Part shown: positions 27,541 through 37,353 of the stretch, in pieces
Numbering within the stretch: the first letter of the stretch is position 1
Layout: each line of letters starts with the position of its first letter
From: Pseudomonas sp. W4I3
Lineage (GTDB): Bacteria; Pseudomonadota; Gammaproteobacteria; Pseudomonadales; Pseudomonadaceae
Assembly (NCBI RefSeq): GCF_030816195.1
Contig: NZ_JAUSXS010000001.1
Location: 5,913,501 to 5,977,500, forward strand
Reading direction: 5' to 3'
Length of the DNA: 64,000 nucleotides
Made by a program: the position numbers and the translations under genes
The notes under the pieces: generated by a model
Seen by the model: only the letters and a program-made list of their open reading frames with translations
Database searches by the model: none
Told to the model about the DNA's origin: nothing

Positions 27541-28162
27541 CGCTGCTCAAATGATGCTCGCCCCAGCGCGGCAGCATGTCTTGAGGGATATTCAGCAGGT
27601 TGAGAATGCGCGCCACCACGAAATCCACCAGATCGTCGATGGTCTGCGGCTGGTGATAGAAGCCCGGCGATGCGGGCAGAATGGTCACGCCCATGTTCGA
27701 CAACTTGAGCATGTGCTCCAGGTGGATGCTGGAATACGGCGCTTCACGCGGCACCAGAATCAACTGACGACGCTCCTTCAGGGTCACGTCCGCCGCACGC
27801 TCGATCAAATTGTTACAGGCGCCCGTGGCAATCGCCGACAGGGTGCCGGTGGAGCATGGCACCACCACCATCGCAGCCGGCGCACCGGAGCCGGACGCGA
27901 CCGGCGACATCCAGTCCTCCTTGCCATACACCTTGATCTGCCCCGCCGCCGCGCCGGTGTATTCGGTGAGGAAGGCCTGCATCATCTGCACTTTGGCGGG
28001 TAACGCCACGTCAGTCTCCGTCGCCAGCACCAACTGCGCCGCCTTGGAGATCAGGAAATGCACCTCACGGTCTTCACGCACCAGGCAATCGAGCAGACGC
28101 AGGCCATACGGCGCGCCGGACGCGCCGGTCATCGCCAGGGTGACGCGTTCCGGCCCGCTCAT
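27533..28162 (-). CDS. ubiX: flavin prenyltransferase UbiX
   Basis: Makes prenylated FMN, the cofactor of the UbiD decarboxylase in ubiquinone synthesis. It has 209 residues, with LAMTGASGAPYGLRLLDCLV, VVVPCSTGTLSAIATGACNNLIERA and LVPREAPYSSIHLEHMLKLS. The ATG overlaps the mpl stop by 4 bases (ATGA). Confidence 0.97.
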   Translation of the reverse strand: MSGPERVTLAMTGASGAPYGLRLLDCLVREDREVHFLISKAAQLVLATETDVALPAKVQMMQAFLTEYTGAAAGQIKVYGKEDWMSPVASGSGAPAAMVVVPCSTGTLSAIATGACNNLIERAADVTLKERRQLILVPREAPYSSIHLEHMLKLSNMGVTILPASPGFYHQPQTIDDLVDFVVARILNLLNIPQDMLPRWGEHHLSSDE

Positions 28163-29508
28163 TTGAGCGCCTCGGCCAGCTTGCCATGCAGGCCGCCGAA
28201 GCCGCCGTTGCTCATGATCACGACGTGCGTGCCCGGCTTGGCCAGGCGCTTGACGTGTTCGATGATGCCCTCCAACGAGTCACACACCGTCGAAGGCACC
28301 GTGCACTGCGCGGCGATCGCCGGCAGGTCCCAGCCAAGGTTGGCCGGTGCGTACCAGACCGCCTGGTCGGCGTCATTGACGCTTTCCGGCAGGCCATCGC
28401 GGTGCGCACCCAGCTTCATCGAATTGGAGCGCGGCTCGACGACAGCAATGATCTGCGCCTCGCCGACGCGCTTGCGCAGGCCGTCCAGGGTGGTGGCGAT
28501 GGCCGTGGGATGGTGGGCAAAGTCGTCGTAGATGGTAATCCCATTCACGTCGGCCACCTTCTCCATGCGGCGCTTCACGCTTTTGAATGCGCTCAAGGCC
28601 GCGATACCCATGGACGGCACCACGCCCACATGCCGCGCAGCCGCGAGGGTGACCAAGGCGTTGGCGACGTTATGCTGGCCGGTCATGTCCCACTCGACGA
28701 TGCCCTGGGCTTCGCCTTCGAACAGCACTTCAAACCGGGAGCCGTCGTCACGCAGCAACCTGACCTGCCACTGCCCGCCTGCGCCGGTGGTTTGCACCGG
28801 GGTCCAGCAGCCCATGTCGATCACACGCTGCAACGCCGGTTCGGTGGTCGGGTGGATCACCAGGCCTTCACTCGGGATGGTGCGCACCAGGTGATGGAAC
28901 TGCCGCTCGATGGCCGGCAGATCCGGGAAGATGTCGGCGTGGTCGAACTCAAGGTTATTCAGGATCGCCGTGCGCGGACGGTAGTGGACGAACTTGGAAC
29001 GCTTGTCGAAGAACGCGCTGTCGTACTCGTCGGCCTCGATCACGAAGAACGGCGTATCGCCCAGGCGCGCCGACACCGAAAAGTTTTGCGGCACACCGCC
29101 AATCAGGAAGCCGGGGCTCATGCCCGCATGCTCCAGTACCCAGGCCAGCATACTGCTGGTGGTGGTTTTGCCGTGGGTGCCGGCTACCGCAAGCACCCAG
29201 CGCCCTTGCAGCACGTGGTCGGCCAGCCACTGCGGGCCGGAAACATATGGCAAGCCTTTGTTGAGGACATACTCGACCGCAGGGTTACCTCGGGACATGG
29301 CGTTGCCAATCACCACCAGGTCCGGCACCGGGTCGAATTGCGCCGGGTCGTAGCCTTGCGTCAGCTCAATGCCCTGAGCTTGAAGCTGGGTACTCATGGG
29401 CGGATACACATTGGCATCAGAGCCAGTAACGTGATGGCCCAGCTCTTTGGCAAGCACCGCCATCGAGCCCATGAACGTGCCGCAGATACCAAGAATATGA
29501 ATGTGCAT
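28159..29508 (-). CDS. mpl: UDP-N-acetylmuramate:L-Ala-gamma-D-Glu-meso-DAP ligase
   Basis: Murein recycling ligase that attaches recovered tripeptide to UDP-MurNAc. It has 449 residues of the Mur ligase family, with an N-terminal Rossmann segment (HIHILGICGTFMGSMAVLA), P-loop VAGTHGKTTTSSMLAW, EADEYDSAFFDKRSKF and YDDFAHHPTAI. The start is MHIHILG at 29508, although the frame is open further upstream. It links functionally with ldcA at 7467-8387, which acts in the same pathway. Confidence 0.97.
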   Translation of the reverse strand: MHIHILGICGTFMGSMAVLAKELGHHVTGSDANVYPPMSTQLQAQGIELTQGYDPAQFDPVPDLVVIGNAMSRGNPAVEYVLNKGLPYVSGPQWLADHVLQGRWVLAVAGTHGKTTTSSMLAWVLEHAGMSPGFLIGGVPQNFSVSARLGDTPFFVIEADEYDSAFFDKRSKFVHYRPRTAILNNLEFDHADIFPDLPAIERQFHHLVRTIPSEGLVIHPTTEPALQRVIDMGCWTPVQTTGAGGQWQVRLLRDDGSRFEVLFEGEAQGIVEWDMTGQHNVANALVTLAAARHVGVVPSMGIAALSAFKSVKRRMEKVADVNGITIYDDFAHHPTAIATTLDGLRKRVGEAQIIAVVEPRSNSMKLGAHRDGLPESVNDADQAVWYAPANLGWDLPAIAAQCTVPSTVCDSLEGIIEHVKRLAKPGTHVVIMSNGGFGGLHGKLAEALK

Positions 29509-29632
29509 AGTTGACCTCGTAAAACATCGAGGCAGGTTAGCGCAGGGAGTAGGAAATGGCACTCTTTAGGTCACCGTACCAAGCCCGCCGTCAGTCGACG
29601 GGCTGGCAAAACTTCAGGGTGACCCGCACCGT

Positions 29633-31547
29633 TTACCGCTGAGCGAGCGAGCTGCGTGAAATGTCATACTTTCGCAGTTTTCGATACAGCGTGTTACGGC
29701 TCACGCCTAACTGCTGTGCCGTATGGCTCATGTGCCAGCGTTGCTGCTCCAGTGTCGCCAGCAACGCCGAGCGTTCGGCATCGTCCAAGGGCGAATGTGA
29801 AAGGGCCGGATCGGAACTGGCCGAACGAGCCTGGCGGATGATCGCGGGTACATCCTCAAGCTCGATCTGGCTGGTGTCGCACAGCGCGACCAGCGTGCGC
29901 AATACCGTACGCATCTGTCGGATATTGCCCGGCCAGGCGTAGGCCAACAAAACGTCCCGCGCTGCTGACTTCAAACCGACAGGGCCGCTCACCTGCTTCC
30001 TGGGCCAGCAGAAAATCCAACAGTTGCGACTTGTCACTGCGCTCACGCAGCGCCGGCAGGGCGATTTCCAAGCCGTTCAAGCGGTAATACAAATCCTCGC
30101 GGAAACTGCCGTCCTGCACACGCTCCAGCAGATTACGGTGCGTGGCGCTGATAATTCGCACGTTCACCGCCTGCGGTTCACCGCCGATGGGCACTACCAG
30201 CCGGTCTTCCAGCACTCTCAACAAACGGGTTTGCAGCGCTACGGGCATGTCGCCGATTTCATCCAGAAACAGCGTACCGCCGTCAGCCTGCTGCAGCTTG
30301 CCACGCATGCCTTCCTTAAGGGCCCCGGTGAAACTGCCGCCGCGATAACCAAACAGCTCGCTTTCGATCAGGTTTTCCGGAATGGCCGCGCAGTTGAGCG
30401 CGACGAAGGCCTTGTCCGAACGCTGACTGGCCTGATGCACAGCCTTGGCGAACGCCTCTTTGCCGCAGCCGGTTTCACCGTTGATCAGCAGCGGCACATC
30501 GCGCTCGAACACCCGCAGCGCCTTGCGCATATCGTCCTGCAGCGCAGGGTCCCCCAGGCAGATACCTGACAACCGTGGCGTTTCTGGCTTGGTCATCGGG
30601 GTGGGCGCGCGACGCGGCTGGCCTCGCAAGGCGGCAAACAGGCTCCGCCCGCTACGGGTACGCAATGGCCAACTGGCGGTCGCATTGGCGCTGGCGCGGC
30701 TCAACAGTTGGTCCAGCGAACAATCGAAAAACGCTTCCACCGACTGCCCCAGCAGACCATCACGCACATGCCCAAGCAGGTTCAGCGCGCTCTGGTTGGC
30801 CGCGCAAATACGCCCTTCCCCGTCGAACGCCAGCAGGCCCTCGCTGAACAGGCCCACCGACTCGGCCTGCAGATGGAAGCGCAGCAGCCAGTGGTGTTCA
30901 AAGTGGCGCAGGAAATAGCAGCTTTCAATCATCTTGGCCGACAGATTGACCAGCGCCATGGTGTGGAACTGGCTCTGGCGCGACACGGCTTCGCGCGCCG
31001 AAGACACGTCCAGCACCGCCAACAGTTCGCCATGGGGGTCGAACACCGGGCTCGCCGAACAGGTCAGCCCGGTGTGTCGGCCACGAAAATGTTCGTCGCG
31101 GTGAATGGTCACGGACTGGCGCTCCACCAGGCAAGTGCCGATGCCGTTAGTACCTTCGCGGGCCTCGCTCCAATCGGCGCCCAGCCACAACCCGGCGCGC
31201 TCAAAAATCTTGCGCTCGGAGGGCGCCGTGACGCAGTTGAGGATCACACCGCGCGCGTCGGTGAGCAGCACCGCGTGGCCAGCCCCCGAGAGCTGCTGGT
31301 GAAGGCTGTTCATCTCATTGCCGGCAATGTGCAGCACGTGCTGCAGGCGCTCGCGGCTTTCCAGCAGGCGGCCCTGTTCAAGCACGGTGGGGGCGATGGT
31401 CTGCGCGGGGTCGAGGTGGTAGTCCTCCAGGCAGCGCAGCCAGGAGCGGGCAATCGATGGATCGCTGGCAGGGCCTTGAGCGAGGTCATGCCCACGGGTG
31501 ACGGTCAAGACTTGCTGGGCATGGCGGCTGAACTGATCGTTGTGCAT
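29633..31547 (-). CDS. sigma-54-dependent activator (AcoR/EatR type), broken by an apparent +1 frameshift
   Basis: 637 residues if repaired: an N-terminal GAF-type sensor region, an AAA+ domain (Walker A GETGCGKEAFAK; sigma-54 contact loop GSFTGA rather than GAFTGA; TLFLDEIGDMP), and a C-terminal Fis-type helix-turn-helix (MSHTAQQLGVSRNTLYRKLR). One extra base in a run of three G/C (29982-29984) shifts the frame; without it, ERPVGLKSAARDVLLAYAWPGN is continuous. It is divergent from the aldehyde dehydrogenase gene, whose promoter is sigma-54-like, so it is the likely regulator of ethanolamine use. Start ATG at 31547. Confidence 0.88.
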
Positions 31548-31655
31548 GTTCTTATTATTCTCCCTGCGTGAGAACGCCCAGCATCCTCCAGGCCCCCGGT
31601 CAATGCAATCCCGTCCCGACCCGCCGGTCACGAGCTGTAACGTTTATGGCACACA

Positions 31656-31687
31656 CTGTCACCGCGCCTGTACCAACCGGGTGACAG
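31656..31687. promoter_or_regulatory. putative enhancer (activator-binding) inverted repeat
   Basis: Inverted arms CTGTCACC and GGTGACAG are separated by 16 bases, about 55-85 bases upstream of the sigma-54 promoter. The arms resemble the GT-rich dyads bound by AcoR-type enhancer-binding proteins. Inferred site. Confidence 0.45.
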
Positions 31688-31739
31688 CAACGCCCAGTAA
31701 CAAACCCCAACCCATTGAATTACCTGGCCTGCCACGCAG

Positions 31740-31755
31740 TGGCCCAACCTTTGCT
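31740..31755 (+). promoter_or_regulatory. sigma-54 (-24/-12) promoter
   Basis: TGGCCCAACCTTTGCT fits TGGCAC-N5-TTGCW, with GG and GC separated by exactly 10 bases. It lies 65 bases upstream of the aldehyde dehydrogenase start and faces a sigma-54 activator gene. Confidence 0.75.
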
Positions 31756-31819
31756 CTAGGCTTTATCACGCGCTTGCCGCGCTCTACTCCAATAAACATA
31801 AAAGCAGGAGATGCCCACC

Positions 31820-33340
31820 ATGCGTTATGCACACCCCGGTACCGAAGGCGCTGTCGTTTCGTTCAAGGCCAAGTACGGCAACTACATCGGTGGCGAATTC
31901 GTTGCGCCGGTCGATGGCAATTACTTCACCAATACCTCGCCGGTCAACGGCAAGGCCATCGCCGAATTCCCGCGTTCCACTGCCAAAGACATCGACAAGG
32001 CGCTGGACGCCGCCCACGCCGCCGCTGACGCCTGGGGCAAGACCTCGGCCCAGGACCGCTCGCTGGTTTTGCTGAAAATCGCCGACCGCATCGAACAGAA
32101 CCTCGAACTGCTGGCCATCACCGAAACGTGGGACAACGGCAAGGCCGTGCGTGAAACCCTCAACGCCGACATCCCGCTGGCGGCCGACCACTTCCGCTAC
32201 TTCGCCGGCTGCATTCGCGCCCAGGAAGGCAGCAGCGCCGAAATCAACGAACACACCGCCGCCTATCACTTCCACGAACCGCTGGGCGTGGTCGGCCAGA
32301 TCATCCCGTGGAACTTCCCCCTGCTGATGGCGGCGTGGAAACTCGCGCCTGCCCTGGCCGCCGGTAACTGCGTGGTGCTCAAGCCGGCCGAGCAAACGCC
32401 GCTGGGGATCAACGTGCTGATGGAACTGATCGGCGACCTGCTGCCGCCCGGCGTGCTCAACGTGGTGCACGGCTTCGGCAAAGAAGCTGGCGAAGCCCTG
32501 GCCACCAGCAAGCGCATCGCCAAGATCGCCTTCACCGGCTCGACCCCGGTGGGCTCACACATCATGCACGCGGCGGCAGAGAACATCATTCCGTCGACCG
32601 TTGAGCTGGGCGGCAAGTCGCCGAACATCTTCTTCGCCGACATCATGAAAGCCGAACCGCAATTCATCGAAAAAGCCGCCGAAGGCCTGGTGCTGGCGTT
32701 CTTCAACCAGGGCGAGGTGTGCACCTGCCCATCGCGCGCGCTGGTGGAAGAGTCGATCTACGACGACTTCATGAAAGTGGTGATGAAGAAGATCGAGTCG
32801 ATCAAACGTGGCGACCCACTGGACACCGACACCATGGTCGGCGCTCAGGCGTCGGAGCAGCAGTTCGACAAGATCCTGTCCTACCTGGAAATCGCCAAGG
32901 GCGAGGGCGCGCAGTTGCTCACCGGCGGCAAGGTCGAGAAGCTCAGCGGCGACCTGGCCACCGGCTATTACATCCAGCCGACCCTGCTCAAGGGCACGAA
33001 CGACATGCGCGTATTCCAGGAAGAAATCTTCGGCCCGGTGGTGAGCATCACCACCTTCAAGGACGAAGCCGAAGCCCTCGCGATTGCCAACGACACCGAG
33101 TTCGGCCTGGGCGCCGGCCTGTGGACCCGCGACATCAACCGCGCCTATCGCATGGGCCGTGCGATCAAGGCGGGCCGCGTGTGGACCAACTGCTACCACC
33201 TGTACCCGGCGCATGCCGCGTTTGGCGGTTACAAGAAGTCCGGTGTAGGCCGTGAGACGCACAAGATGATGTTGGACCATTACCAGCAAACCAAGAACTT
33301 GCTGGTGAGTTACGACATTAATCCATTGGGCTTCTTCTAA
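31820..33340 (+). CDS. aldehyde dehydrogenase (ExaC/AldB type)
   Basis: Oxidises acetaldehyde or related aldehydes with NAD. It has 506 residues, with ELGGKSPNIFF (general-base Glu), NQGEVCTCPSRAL (catalytic Cys), FTGSTPVGSHI and NFPLLMAAWKLAPALAAGN. An in-frame ATG at 31811 lies directly on the GGAG, so the ATG at 31820 (spacing 9) is the more plausible start. It is driven by the sigma-54 promoter and sits upstream of ethanolamine permease and lyase genes, so acetaldehyde from EutBC is the likely substrate. Confidence 0.95.
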   Translation: MRYAHPGTEGAVVSFKAKYGNYIGGEFVAPVDGNYFTNTSPVNGKAIAEFPRSTAKDIDKALDAAHAAADAWGKTSAQDRSLVLLKIADRIEQNLELLAITETWDNGKAVRETLNADIPLAADHFRYFAGCIRAQEGSSAEINEHTAAYHFHEPLGVVGQIIPWNFPLLMAAWKLAPALAAGNCVVLKPAEQTPLGINVLMELIGDLLPPGVLNVVHGFGKEAGEALATSKRIAKIAFTGSTPVGSHIMHAAAENIIPSTVELGGKSPNIFFADIMKAEPQFIEKAAEGLVLAFFNQGEVCTCPSRALVEESIYDDFMKVVMKKIESIKRGDPLDTDTMVGAQASEQQFDKILSYLEIAKGEGAQLLTGGKVEKLSGDLATGYYIQPTLLKGTNDMRVFQEEIFGPVVSITTFKDEAEALAIANDTEFGLGAGLWTRDINRAYRMGRAIKAGRVWTNCYHLYPAHAAFGGYKKSGVGRETHKMMLDHYQQTKNLLVSYDINPLGFF

Positions 33341-33347
33341 CTAAGCA

Positions 33348-33468
33348 CCCTCTCCCACATTCAGGAATGCAATAAAGAATGTGGGAGGGGGCTTGCTCCC
33401 GATAGCAATGGACCCGCCAACCACTCACTAACTGACCTACCGCTATCGGGAGCAAGCCCCCTCCCACA
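33348..33468. repeat. REP cluster: one half unit plus a doublet
   Basis: A partial CTCTCCCACATT (33348-33361) is followed by a complete GTGGGAGGGGGCTTGC doublet (33378-33468). It separates the aldehyde dehydrogenase gene from the ethanolamine permease gene and may reduce read-through or stabilise the upstream mRNA. Confidence 0.88.
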
Positions 33469-33549
33469 CTCGAACACTTATAAGTACTTGCGACTGCATT
33501 CGGCCCACAGAGGCCGAGTTAAAACAATAACAACGAAAGGTACTTCCCC

Positions 33550-34983
33550 ATGCCTAGCGAACCCACTGGATCTTCCGTCGACTTCGAAAAAGTCGGTACC
33601 GATTACTTTCAACAACGCGAACTTAAAAAAGGCGCTGCCGGCTGGGTGCTGTTAGTCGGCCTCGGCGTCGCCTACGTAATTTCCGGCGACTACGCCGGCT
33701 GGAACTTCGGCCTGGCCCAAGGCGGCTGGGGCGGGATGTTTCTCGCCACATTGCTGATGGCCACCATGTACCTGTGCATGTGCTTTTCACTGGCCGAACT
33801 GTCTTCGATGATCCCCACCGCCGGCGGCGGCTATGGCTTTGCCCGCAGTGCGTTTGGCCCTTGGGGCGGGTTCCTCACGGGCACGGCGATCCTGATCGAA
33901 TACGCCATCGCACCCGCCGCCATCGCGGTGTTTATCGGCGCGTATTGCGAGTCGCTGTTCGGCATTGGCGGCTGGATGATCTATCTGGCGTTTTACATCA
34001 TTTTTATCGGCATCCACATCTTCGGGGTGGGTGAAGCGTTGAAGCTGATGTTCGTGATTACCGCCATCGCAGCCATCGCGCTGGGCGTGTTTCTGGTGTC
34101 GATGGTGCCGCACTTCAACGTCGCCAACCTGCTGGACATCCCGGTGAGCGAAGCCAAGGGCGCCAGCAGCTTCCTGCCGTTCGGCTACGTCGGCGTGTGG
34201 GCCGCGATCCCCTATGCGATCTGGTTTTTCCTCGCAGTAGAAGGCGTGCCCCTGGCCGCTGAAGAAACCAAGAACCCCAAGCGTGACCTGCCACGCGGCC
34301 TGATCGGCGCGATTGTGGTGCTGACCAGTTTTGCCCTGCTGATCCTGGTGATTGCACCGGGTGGTGCAGGCACTTACGCACTGATCAAATCCGGCAACCC
34401 TCTGGTGGAAGCCCTGGCGCTGTCCTACGGCGGTTCGACCTGGATGGGCAGCTTCGTCAACCTGGTGGGCCTGGCAGGCTTGATCGCGAGCTTTTTCTCG
34501 ATCATCTACGCCTATTCCCGGCAGATCTTCGCCTTGTCCCGCGCCGGCTACCTGCCACGCAAACTCTCCGAAACCAACAAGAGCAAGGCACCGGTGCTGG
34601 CCTTGGTGATCCCCGGCATCATCGGTTTTGGTCTGTCGTTGACCGGTCAGGGCGATCTGCTGATTCTGGTGGCGGTGTTCGGCGCCACCATCTCCTACGT
34701 GTTGATGATGGCCGCGCACATCACCTTGCGCATCCGTCGCCCTAAAATGGAGCGGCCATACCGCACGCCGGGCGGCATCTTCACCTCGGGCGTGGCGCTG
34801 GTGCTGGCCTGCGTGGCCGTGGTGGCGGGCTTCCTGGTGGATCCGCGCGTGGTGATTGGCGCGGCGATCATCTATGGAGTATTAATTGCTTACTTTGCTT
34901 TCTACAGCCGGCATCACTTGGTAGCAGGCACGCCGGAAGAAGAATTCGCGGCGATCCAGGCCGCAGAGGCCGCCTTGCACTAA
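33550..34983 (+). CDS. eat: ethanolamine permease (APC superfamily)
   Basis: Inner-membrane amino acid-polyamine-organocation transporter of 477 residues with about 12 membrane helices. Substrate-binding helices show VISGDYAGWNFGLAQGG and AGGGYGFARSAFGPWGGFLTG; EGVPLAAEETKNPKRDLPRG is typical of the family. The adjacent eutB and eutC genes identify ethanolamine as the substrate. The N-terminal 30 residues are hydrophilic and cytoplasmic. Confidence 0.93.
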   Translation: MPSEPTGSSVDFEKVGTDYFQQRELKKGAAGWVLLVGLGVAYVISGDYAGWNFGLAQGGWGGMFLATLLMATMYLCMCFSLAELSSMIPTAGGGYGFARSAFGPWGGFLTGTAILIEYAIAPAAIAVFIGAYCESLFGIGGWMIYLAFYIIFIGIHIFGVGEALKLMFVITAIAAIALGVFLVSMVPHFNVANLLDIPVSEAKGASSFLPFGYVGVWAAIPYAIWFFLAVEGVPLAAEETKNPKRDLPRGLIGAIVVLTSFALLILVIAPGGAGTYALIKSGNPLVEALALSYGGSTWMGSFVNLVGLAGLIASFFSIIYAYSRQIFALSRAGYLPRKLSETNKSKAPVLALVIPGIIGFGLSLTGQGDLLILVAVFGATISYVLMMAAHITLRIRRPKMERPYRTPGGIFTSGVALVLACVAVVAGFLVDPRVVIGAAIIYGVLIAYFAFYSRHHLVAGTPEEEFAAIQAAEAALH

Positions 34984-34997
34984 CTGCCGTAAACCTC

Positions 34998-35020
34998 GAC
35001 GCGGGCGCCTTGCCCGCGTC
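34998..35020 (+). terminator. intercistronic hairpin eat-eutB
   Basis: A 9-bp perfect stem (GACGCGGGC/GCCCGCGTC) with a GCCTT loop lies 15 bases after the permease stop. No U-tract follows; eutB starts 17 bases later, so it likely tunes rather than ends transcription. Confidence 0.45.
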
Positions 35021-35036
35021 GTCAAGGAGACACTGT

Positions 35037-36431
35037 ATGGCAAGCTTTTCCCACGCGGTGGGTGCACAGACTTACCGCTTCGACAGCCTCAAGGACCTGA
35101 TGGCCAAGGCCAGCCCGGCGCGCTCCGGCGACTTCCTGGCCGGCGTGGCTGCGCACAATGATGGCGAGCGGGTCGCGGCCCAAATGGCGCTGGCGAACAC
35201 GCCGTTGAAACACTTCCTGGAAGAAGCGCTGATTCCCTATGAAAGCGATGAAGTCACCCGGCTGATCATCGACACCCACGACAAACAGGCCTTCGCCATC
35301 GTCAGCCACCTGACCGTCGGCGGCCTACGCGACTGGCTGCTCAGCGACGCAGCCGATGAACACTCCCTACGCGCACTGGCGCCGGGGCTGACACCGGAAA
35401 TGGCCGCCGCCGTGTCCAAGATCATGCGCGTGCAAGACTTGGTGCTGGTGGCGCAGAAGATCCGCGTGGTCACCCAGTTTCGCGGCACCATGGGTCTGCG
35501 CGGGCGTCTGTCTACGCGCCTGCAACCCAACCACCCCACTGACGAGCCGGCCGGCATTGCCGCCAGCATTCTCGACGGCCTGCTCTACGGCAACGGCGAC
35601 GCGATGATCGGCATCAACCCGGCCACCGACAGCATCGCCTCGATCTGCGCCATGCTGGAAATGCTCGACGCAATCATCCAGCGCTACGACATCCCCACCC
35701 AGGCCTGCGTGCTGACCCACGTCACCACCTCCATCGAGGCGATCAACCGTGGCGTGCCGCTGGATCTGGTGTTCCAGTCGATCGCCGGCACCGAGGCGGC
35801 GAACGCCAGCTTCGGCATCAGCCTGAGCGTGCTGCAGGAAGGCTACGACGCGGGCTTGAGCCTCAATCGCGGCACCCTGGGCCAGAACCTGATGTATTTC
35901 GAAACCGGCCAGGGCAGCGCCTTGTCGGCCAACGCGCATTTTGGTGTGGACCAGCAAACCTGTGAAACCCGCGCCTATGCGGTGGCCCGGCATTTCAAAC
36001 CGTTTCTGGTGAACACCGTGGTCGGTTTTATCGGCCCCGAGTACCTGTACAACGGCAAGCAGATCATCCGCGCCGGCCTCGAAGACCACTTCTGCGGCAA
36101 GTTGCTCGGCGTGCCGATGGGGTGCGACATCTGCTACACCAACCACGCCGAAGCCGACCAGGACGACATGGACACCCTGCTGACCCTGCTCGGCGTGGCC
36201 GGGATCAACTTCATCATGGGCATCCCCGGCTCCGACGACATCATGCTCAACTACCAGACCACCTCCTTCCACGACGCGCTGTACGCCCGCCAGACACTGG
36301 GCTTGAAACCGGCGCCGGAGTTCGAGCAGTGGCTGGCGAAGATGGGCATCTTTACGCAAGCCGACGGCAAGGTACGCTTCGGCAACAACCTGCCACCGGC
36401 ATTTCGCCACGCCTTGGCGCAATTGGGATGA
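35037..36431 (+). CDS. eutB: ethanolamine ammonia-lyase large subunit
   Basis: Adenosylcobalamin-dependent subunit that converts ethanolamine to acetaldehyde and ammonia. It has 464 residues, the usual length, with TM-barrel segments LLYGNGDAMIGINPATDS, FQSIAGTEAANASFGISL, YFETGQGSALSANAHFGVDQ and MGCDICYTNHAEADQDD. AAGGAGA precedes the ATG at 35037. No microcompartment shell genes are present, so ethanolamine is degraded in the cytosol. B12 supply may come from the btuB/btuF genes at 49-52 kb. Confidence 0.98.
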   Translation: MASFSHAVGAQTYRFDSLKDLMAKASPARSGDFLAGVAAHNDGERVAAQMALANTPLKHFLEEALIPYESDEVTRLIIDTHDKQAFAIVSHLTVGGLRDWLLSDAADEHSLRALAPGLTPEMAAAVSKIMRVQDLVLVAQKIRVVTQFRGTMGLRGRLSTRLQPNHPTDEPAGIAASILDGLLYGNGDAMIGINPATDSIASICAMLEMLDAIIQRYDIPTQACVLTHVTTSIEAINRGVPLDLVFQSIAGTEAANASFGISLSVLQEGYDAGLSLNRGTLGQNLMYFETGQGSALSANAHFGVDQQTCETRAYAVARHFKPFLVNTVVGFIGPEYLYNGKQIIRAGLEDHFCGKLLGVPMGCDICYTNHAEADQDDMDTLLTLLGVAGINFIMGIPGSDDIMLNYQTTSFHDALYARQTLGLKPAPEFEQWLAKMGIFTQADGKVRFGNNLPPAFRHALAQLG

Positions 36432-36442
36432 AGGAGCCGCCT

Positions 36443-37261
36443 GTGCAACTCGACCTGCCTGACAACCCCTGGCTGCAATTGCGCCGCCTGACCCCGGCGC
36501 GCATTGCCCTGGGCCGCACCGGCACCAGCATTCCCACCAGCGCGCAACTGGACTTCCAGTTTGCCCACGCCCAGGCGCGGGATGCGGTGCACCTGCCCTT
36601 CGATCATGAAGGGTTGAGCCGCCAATTTGCCGAGCGCGGCCGCGACAGCCTGTTGCTGCACAGCGCCGCCACCGACCGGCATCTGTACCTGCAGCGACCG
36701 GACCTGGGGCGTCGCCTGAGTGATGACTCGGCGCAGACACTGCGCGACTACGCTTCAGCACACCCCGATGGCGTGGACCTGGCAATCGTGGTGGCCGACG
36801 GCCTGTCGGCGCTGGCCGTGCACAAACACACCGCGCCGTTTCTGACACGTCTGGAAGAACAGACCCACGCCGAAGGCTGGTCGCTGTCACCGGTGATCCT
36901 GGTCGAACAGGGCCGCGTCGCCGTGGCCGATGAGATCGGGCAACTGCTCGGCGCCAAAATGGTGGTGATCCTGATCGGCGAACGGCCGGGGCTCAGTTCA
37001 CCGGACAGCCTGGGCCTGTATTTCACCTACAACCCCAAGGTCGGCCTCACCGACGCCTACCGCAACTGCATCTCCAATGTCCGCCTGGAAGGCCTGAGTT
37101 ACGGCATGGCGGCCCATCGCCTGCTGTACCTGATGCGCGAGGCGTGTCGTCGGCAGCTGTCGGGGGTCAATCTCAAGGACGAGGCTCAACTGCAAACCCT
37201 CGAGTCGGATGACCCGGACCTGACGAAAGGCAATTTCCTGCTCAGCCCGCCCGCAGACTGA
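36443..37261 (+). CDS. eutC: ethanolamine ammonia-lyase small subunit
   Basis: Second subunit of the EutBC lyase, contributing to the cobalamin-binding site. It has 272 residues from a GTG at 36443 preceded by a perfect AAGGAG 6 bases away. An in-frame ATG at 36428 overlaps the eutB stop but has no site of its own, and it would add only 5 residues. Family segments include RIALGRTGTSIPT, LDFQFAHAQARDAVHLPFD, VVADGLSALAVH and GLSYGMAAHRLLYLMREA. Confidence 0.96.
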   Translation: MQLDLPDNPWLQLRRLTPARIALGRTGTSIPTSAQLDFQFAHAQARDAVHLPFDHEGLSRQFAERGRDSLLLHSAATDRHLYLQRPDLGRRLSDDSAQTLRDYASAHPDGVDLAIVVADGLSALAVHKHTAPFLTRLEEQTHAEGWSLSPVILVEQGRVAVADEIGQLLGAKMVVILIGERPGLSSPDSLGLYFTYNPKVGLTDAYRNCISNVRLEGLSYGMAAHRLLYLMREACRRQLSGVNLKDEAQLQTLESDDPDLTKGNFLLSPPAD

Positions 37262-37353
37262 TCGCGGCACGATTGCGCTTTTTCGCGACGTTAGGCAGCA
37301 TCGAATCACGGCCGCGCGTGTGGTCATCCCCCATTTGGAAGTTGAGGCCTGGC

